From contig DASWXM010000033.1 of assembly GCA_036405515.1 (NCBI GenBank), positions 1-15,230 of the forward strand: DNA of 15,230 nt, written 5' to 3'. Position 1 is the first letter of the stretch, and each line of letters starts with the position of its first letter. A program made the position numbers and the translations under genes. Origin of the DNA: JASLCR01 sp036405515. GTDB taxonomy: Bacteria > Patescibacteriota > Saccharimonadia > Saccharimonadales > Saccharimonadaceae. The notes under the pieces are model-generated. The model did no database searches. It was not told where the DNA came from and saw only the letters and a program-made list of their open reading frames with translations. Below are positions 12,098-15,230 of the stretch, piece after piece.

Positions 12098-12559
12098 ATG
12101 CAAAAGCTTAAGGTAATACTACATCTCCTAAGGAAAATCCTCCTCGATGTTCGCGCACTCTACGCACTCGGCGGCTTCATCATGAGTATCGTTGCACATG
12201 AAGTTTTTCATATCTTAATGCATCTCGACACTATTACTGGGGTCACATTCTTTCCCAATAACCACGCCATCATTACCATCAATGCCACACTATCCGAAGG
12301 CTATAACCTCGATCTTGAAGAGGGCATAGCCTATGGAATAACGGCAATCATCATGTTTATCACCATCATTGATGTATTCGCTATCCATGACAGTCGGGAT
12401 AGGAGAACTTCGCGCCAGACAATTTTCTCAAGTCCAAAGATCACTAAGCTCCACAAGCGCGCCCACACTCACCACCCGTTAAGGCATTTCATTCATCTTT
12501 TCCTGATTACTTTTGCCATTATGCCAGTAGCCGCAGTACTCGCATACATATTGCGATAG
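12098..12559 (+). CDS. Membrane protein with HEVFH motif (153 aa)
   Basis: Not a family I can name. Hydrophobic helices are at about 19-33, 80-98 and 132-150. The first runs into IVAHEVFHILMHLD, where H34, E35 and H38 match the HExxH pattern of zinc metalloproteases, and H42 lies nearby. Membrane-embedded site-2-type proteases carry such a motif in a helix, but no matching second metal-ligand motif is obvious, so peptidase activity is only a possibility. The ATG at 12098 is preferred to an upstream TTG at 12080, which lies just upstream of, and in part under, a TATAAT box. The last 81 bases overlap a convergent gene on the minus strand. Confidence 0.72.
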   Translation: MQKLKVILHLLRKILLDVRALYALGGFIMSIVAHEVFHILMHLDTITGVTFFPNNHAIITINATLSEGYNLDLEEGIAYGITAIIMFITIIDVFAIHDSRDRRTSRQTIFSSPKITKLHKRAHTHHPLRHFIHLFLITFAIMPVAAVLAYILR

Positions 12560-12691
12560 ATCAGGAATAGGTGCTGATAACTCCGCATCGAGCTCAGTCG
12601 GATATTTCCGCTTTTTCTTTCCACCCGCCAAGCAATATTCGGATTCATTGGGCTGTAAAGGGAAGGCGGGGCTCTTTTTCTTGTGCTTCAT
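12479..12691 (-). CDS. Small zinc-knuckle-like protein (70 aa)
   Basis: This 70-residue basic protein ends in YVCEYCGYWHNGK, with C50, C53 and H57 placed like the short CxxCxxWH segment of a widespread group of tiny hypothetical proteins in bacteria and phages (often written Y-C--C-GWH). An upstream KKKRKYPTELDAELSA helix also fits that group. The likely role is metal binding or nucleic-acid contact; the family's function is not known to me. AAGGAAG lies directly before the ATG, as in rpmG. It converges with, and overlaps by 81 bases, the end of the HEVFH membrane protein gene, and its CxxC motif is coded opposite that protein's last helix. The motif and ribosome site make it credible despite the overlap. 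Confidence 0.65.
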   Translation of the reverse strand: MKHKKKSPAFPLQPNESEYCLAGGKKKRKYPTELDAELSAPIPDLSQYVCEYCGYWHNGKSNQEKMNEMP

Positions 12692-12715
12692 ACTTCCTTT
12701 TAGTATAGCGGAGTC

Positions 12716-12744
12716 TTTACTATCCCGAACAAGACATATATAAT
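12716..12744 (+). promoter_or_regulatory. Promoter of the oxidoreductase operon
   Basis: TTTACT (12716-12721), a 17-base spacer and TATAAT (12739-12744). The start near 12751 leaves a 25-base leader containing the ribosome binding site AAAGGAG (12762-12768), seven bases before the GTG. Confidence 0.75.
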
Positions 12745-12775
12745 ACTATACAATATATAGCAAAGGAGTTCACCT

Positions 12776-13843
12776 GTGTCGGACACACCAAAAAGTACGC
12801 AAAACAATATAATCTTTGGACTTGATACATTTGGCGATCTACCAGTCGATGATAAAGGAAAGTTAATGAGCCACCCTGAATCAATCAGACAGGTGGTAGA
12901 AGAAGCGGTGCTCGCTGATACAATCGGCGTAGATGTAATCGGGCTTGGCGAACACCACCGACCTGAGTACTCTATCTCAAGCCCAGAAACAGTCCTGGCT
13001 GGCATTGCCACGCGCACAAAGCATATCAAACTTGCTTCCGGTGTAACTGTATTAAGCTCAGATGACCCAGTACGAGTATTCCAGCGATTTGCTACACTCG
13101 ATGCACTCTCAAACGGTCGCGCGCAAGTGATCTTAGGACGCGGATCATTCACTGAATCATTTCCGCTCTTTGGCTACGATTTACAGGATTACGGTGTGCT
13201 GTTTGAAGAGAAAGTCGAACTATTTGCCAAACTCTTAGATGAAAAACCAGTTTCTTGGAGTGGCACAACACGTGCCGCGCTCGATGGTGCCGATGTCTAT
13301 CCAAAAACCGCTTCTGGGCGCCTTGAGACACTTGTCGGAGTTGGCGGCTCGCCAGAATCAGTGATCCGCGCGGCAAAATATAACTTTCCAATGGTCTTGG
13401 CAATTATCGGTGGATCGCCAGCCCGTTTCGTGCCTTACGTCGAACTTTACAAACGTGCAGCAGCCGACTTTGGCACAACTCCACATCCGGTAGGCATGCA
13501 TTCGCCCGGTTTTATCGCTGACACTGACGAGAAGGCAATCGAGACGGCATTTCCTCTCTTTAAGGAGCAGATGGATCGCATCGGCAAGACTCGTGGGTGG
13601 CAACCGATGACTAAACAGCATTTCATGAACGAAGTAAAGGGAGGTTCGCTATACGTCGGCTCGCCCGAAACGGTGGCGAAGAAAATCGCTAAAGCCATAC
13701 AGACACTCGGTGTTAATCGTTTTGATATGGTCTATGGCTTTGGTCCAATGCCTGCAAGTGCGAGGCTTCACATGGTTGAACTATATGGCAAGAAAGTGAT
13801 TCCTGTGGTGCGAGAGATTCTCTCAGAAAGTTCGAAGAAATAA
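12776..13843 (+). CDS. LLM-class flavin-dependent oxidoreductase (luciferase-like)
   Basis: This is a 355-residue TIM-barrel enzyme of the bacterial luciferase-like monooxygenase superfamily, which uses FMN or F420 with a reduced partner. Typical features are FGLDTFGDLPVDD near the start, LGEHHRPEYSISSPETVLAGIA (about 60-81), the IKLASGVTVLSSDDPVRVFQRFATLD block (about 83-108), GRAQVILGRGSF (about 112-123) and the late YVGSPETVAKKI segment. The substrate is not apparent. The start is GTG, fixed by AAAGGAG seven bases upstream; no earlier in-frame start has such a site. Its TAA shares a base with the next ATG (TAATG), so the two are translationally coupled, and the neighbour may supply reduced cofactor or share a redox role. 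The superfamily call is firm. Confidence 0.92.
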   Translation: MSDTPKSTQNNIIFGLDTFGDLPVDDKGKLMSHPESIRQVVEEAVLADTIGVDVIGLGEHHRPEYSISSPETVLAGIATRTKHIKLASGVTVLSSDDPVRVFQRFATLDALSNGRAQVILGRGSFTESFPLFGYDLQDYGVLFEEKVELFAKLLDEKPVSWSGTTRAALDGADVYPKTASGRLETLVGVGGSPESVIRAAKYNFPMVLAIIGGSPARFVPYVELYKRAAADFGTTPHPVGMHSPGFIADTDEKAIETAFPLFKEQMDRIGKTRGWQPMTKQHFMNEVKGGSLYVGSPETVAKKIAKAIQTLGVNRFDMVYGFGPMPASARLHMVELYGKKVIPVVREILSESSKK

Positions 13844-14532
13844 TGCCATCTAGGAGTATTGGTATACTTGGCGCCGGCAAGCTTGGCATAACGCTTGCTC
13901 AACTTGCCATAAAAGCAGGATATACGGTATACATCGCAGGCTCGGAGAGTCCAGAAAAAATTGCCCTCAGTATCGAAGTGCTTGTTCCAGGCGCAGTCGT
14001 GCTCACAAAGGAAGAAGTTGCGGATCGAGCTACTATCATTATCCTTGCGCTCCCTCTTGGAAAATATAAATCTGTTCCAAAAGAGCACCTAACGGGCAAA
14101 CTTGTTATTGATGCAATGAACTATTGGTGGGAGGTCGACGGACTCCGTGATGATCTCACCGACCCCAGAACATCATCCAGCGAGACAGTTCAAGCACACT
14201 TGGCAGATTCCCGTGTCGTGAAAGCATTTAATCATATGGGCTATCACGATCTATTTGATGAGACCAGACCCGAGAGTACACCGGGACGTAAAGCAATCGC
14301 TATAGCAGGAGATAGGGCCGAAGATATAAAAATTGTCTCCAGCCTCGTTAATGCATTCGGCTTTGATCCGCTCGTCATAGGAAATCTCGCAAGTGGCATT
14401 CGACTTGAGCCGGGCAGCGAGGCGTTTGGTGCTGACGAGGAGATCGGCACGCTCAGGAGTATCGTTAGCCGCTTTCCGACCACAGAAAAGGGGATGGAGG
14501 TAGCTCGTATACGGGGTAATCCTAGCTACTAG
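13843..14532 (+). CDS. COG2085-type NAD(P)-binding protein (F420 reductase-like)
   Basis: This 229-residue protein starts with a Rossmann nucleotide-binding loop, IGILGAGKLG (about 6-15), followed by YTVYIAGSESPEK. The layout matches the predicted dinucleotide-binding enzymes related to NADPH:F420 oxidoreductase. In the F420 enzyme a Ser-Arg pair after the second strand binds the NADP phosphate. Here the Ser is followed by Glu, which may mean NAD preference or a different cofactor. Other family-like segments are IIILALPLGKY, LVIDAMNYWW and VVKAFNHMGY. It overlaps the upstream oxidoreductase gene by one base, so it is made from the same message. Whether this cell has F420 at all cannot be told from the window. 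Confidence 0.87.
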   Translation: MPSRSIGILGAGKLGITLAQLAIKAGYTVYIAGSESPEKIALSIEVLVPGAVVLTKEEVADRATIIILALPLGKYKSVPKEHLTGKLVIDAMNYWWEVDGLRDDLTDPRTSSSETVQAHLADSRVVKAFNHMGYHDLFDETRPESTPGRKAIAIAGDRAEDIKIVSSLVNAFGFDPLVIGNLASGIRLEPGSEAFGADEEIGTLRSIVSRFPTTEKGMEVARIRGNPSY

Positions 14533-14549
14533 TTGTATTTGTTGCAGTT

Positions 14550-14558
14550 TGCTATAAT
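14550..14558 (+). promoter_or_regulatory. Extended -10 promoter of the last gene
   Basis: TGC-TATAAT (14550-14558), the same extended -10 form as at 2114 and in front of rpmG. The start is predicted near 14565. The ribosome binding site GGGAGG (14573-14578) precedes the ATG at 14585. Confidence 0.65.
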
Positions 14559-14584
14559 ATAAGCAGCCTAATGGGAGGTGCAAG

Positions 14585-15229
14585 ATGAACGAAGACGAGT
14601 CATTGAAGCCAACTAATATACCAGTTGAGCCACCTAGCCCTAGTCACGTGTCTCCGTATGAGCTTCTATTGCGTCAAAGCCGCAAGATGGGAAGCTTTGC
14701 AACACGAACCTACGACATTACAAAAGAGTTCCTTAAAACAGATGTTACCCAGCTGCGCCCTGACGCGGCGCTTTTTAAATACCGTCAACGTGGTGGCAAG
14801 CAAACAGAAAATGACGAATCAATTAATGCAATCGTTAAATACTCTCACCAAGTACTTGCATCTGCCAGAACCGTACTCCTGCCATGGAGTCCTTTTCCTG
14901 ACTCTGTCATTGTTGATCGTTCGAAAGTGACGATTATTAAACAGACATTCTTTTGGTCATCTGAGACGATTACGATTCGAATCGAGGATATTCTTAATGT
15001 CACCTCAACCCTCGGACCTTTATTTGGCTCAATTACCATATCAAGTCGAGTCATGAACTCAACCGATCATTTTGAGATCGACTCGTTTTGGCGCAAGGAT
15101 GCTATCTACCTCAAGCAAATTATCCAAGGCTATATGATAGCCCTACATAGCAAGGTAGATACGAGCCGACTGAGCAAGGATGAATTAGTACATACTCTTT
15201 TGCAACTTGGCCGTGACTCTAAGGCCTAA
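14585..15229 (+). CDS. Conserved-looking protein of unknown function, possible PH-like fold (214 aa)
   Basis: I do not recognise a named family. A Pro-rich polar N-terminus (about 1-25) is followed by a charged helical section (YELLLRQSRKMGSFATRTY). A beta-rich segment comes next (about 110-170: SVIVDRSKVTIIKQTFFW, SETITIRIEDILNVTSTLG, GSITISSRVMNSTDHFEIDS), ending with a helix (KDAIYLKQIIQGYMIALHS). That strand pattern with a closing helix resembles bacterial PH-like domains, which often sit at membranes, but this is inference. No transmembrane helix is evident. The gene has its own extended -10 promoter and a strong ribosome binding site, and ends one base before the window edge, so it is complete. 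Confidence 0.78.
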   Translation: MNEDESLKPTNIPVEPPSPSHVSPYELLLRQSRKMGSFATRTYDITKEFLKTDVTQLRPDAALFKYRQRGGKQTENDESINAIVKYSHQVLASARTVLLPWSPFPDSVIVDRSKVTIIKQTFFWSSETITIRIEDILNVTSTLGPLFGSITISSRVMNSTDHFEIDSFWRKDAIYLKQIIQGYMIALHSKVDTSRLSKDELVHTLLQLGRDSKA

Positions 15230-15230
15230 A

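Noticed and set aside
12700..13698. Minus-strand frames opposite the luciferase-like gene
   Set aside because: Low-complexity shadow translations of a well-supported gene.
1..15230. CRISPR arrays, insertion sequences and transposase or integrase genes
   Set aside because: No regularly spaced repeats, terminal inverted repeats around a transposase, or recombinase-like proteins were found.

Overview
The window reads as a chromosomal segment of a small-genome bacterium, probably of the Candidate Phyla Radiation and perhaps Saccharibacteria (inference: compact overlapping genes, short membrane proteins of no known family, and a standard genetic code in which TGA ends real genes, which argues against the TGA-recoding SR1/Gracilibacteria). 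The native genes are AT-leaning.

Left part (1-4298, + strand): the 3' end of trpS, an RluA-type pseudouridine synthase and a DNA polymerase III delta'-like clamp-loader subunit are packed head to tail. They are followed by a TPR membrane protein, a possible 31-residue membrane peptide, tRNA-Thr(UGU), tRNA-Tyr(GUA), a small two-helix membrane protein, tRNA-Thr(GGU), a 63-residue orphan and ribosomal protein L33 (rpmG). With tRNA-Trp(CCA) at 9512, the order Thr-Tyr-Thr-rpmG-Trp looks like a broken-up version of the ancestral bacterial block tRNA-Thr/Tyr/Gly/Thr-tuf-rpmG-tRNA-Trp-secE-nusG.

Middle part (4295-9356, - strand): a tightly overlapping operon in the order GT4 glycogen-synthase-like transferase, GH57 amylase, GH15 glucoamylase and an unknown soluble protein. 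This is an alpha-glucan/glycogen module of the type found in Methanocaldococcus. Its promoter lies near 9415-9444.

Island (about 9587-11445): two GC-rich orphan genes (about 63-67% GC in sampled lines, against about 35% in the flank) sit directly downstream of tRNA-Trp. They are separated by strong hairpins and a long structured leader. Downstream of the second gene lies a complete type III hammerhead self-cleaving ribozyme (11285-11337) with every core base and all three stems present. This is the most striking feature of the window.

Right part (11446-15229): two membrane proteins with leaderless-looking starts (one with an HEVFH motif), a small convergent CxxC..H zinc-knuckle protein overlapping the second, a flavin-dependent luciferase-like oxidoreductase translationally coupled to a COG2085-type dinucleotide-binding protein, and a conserved-looking 214-residue protein of unknown function.
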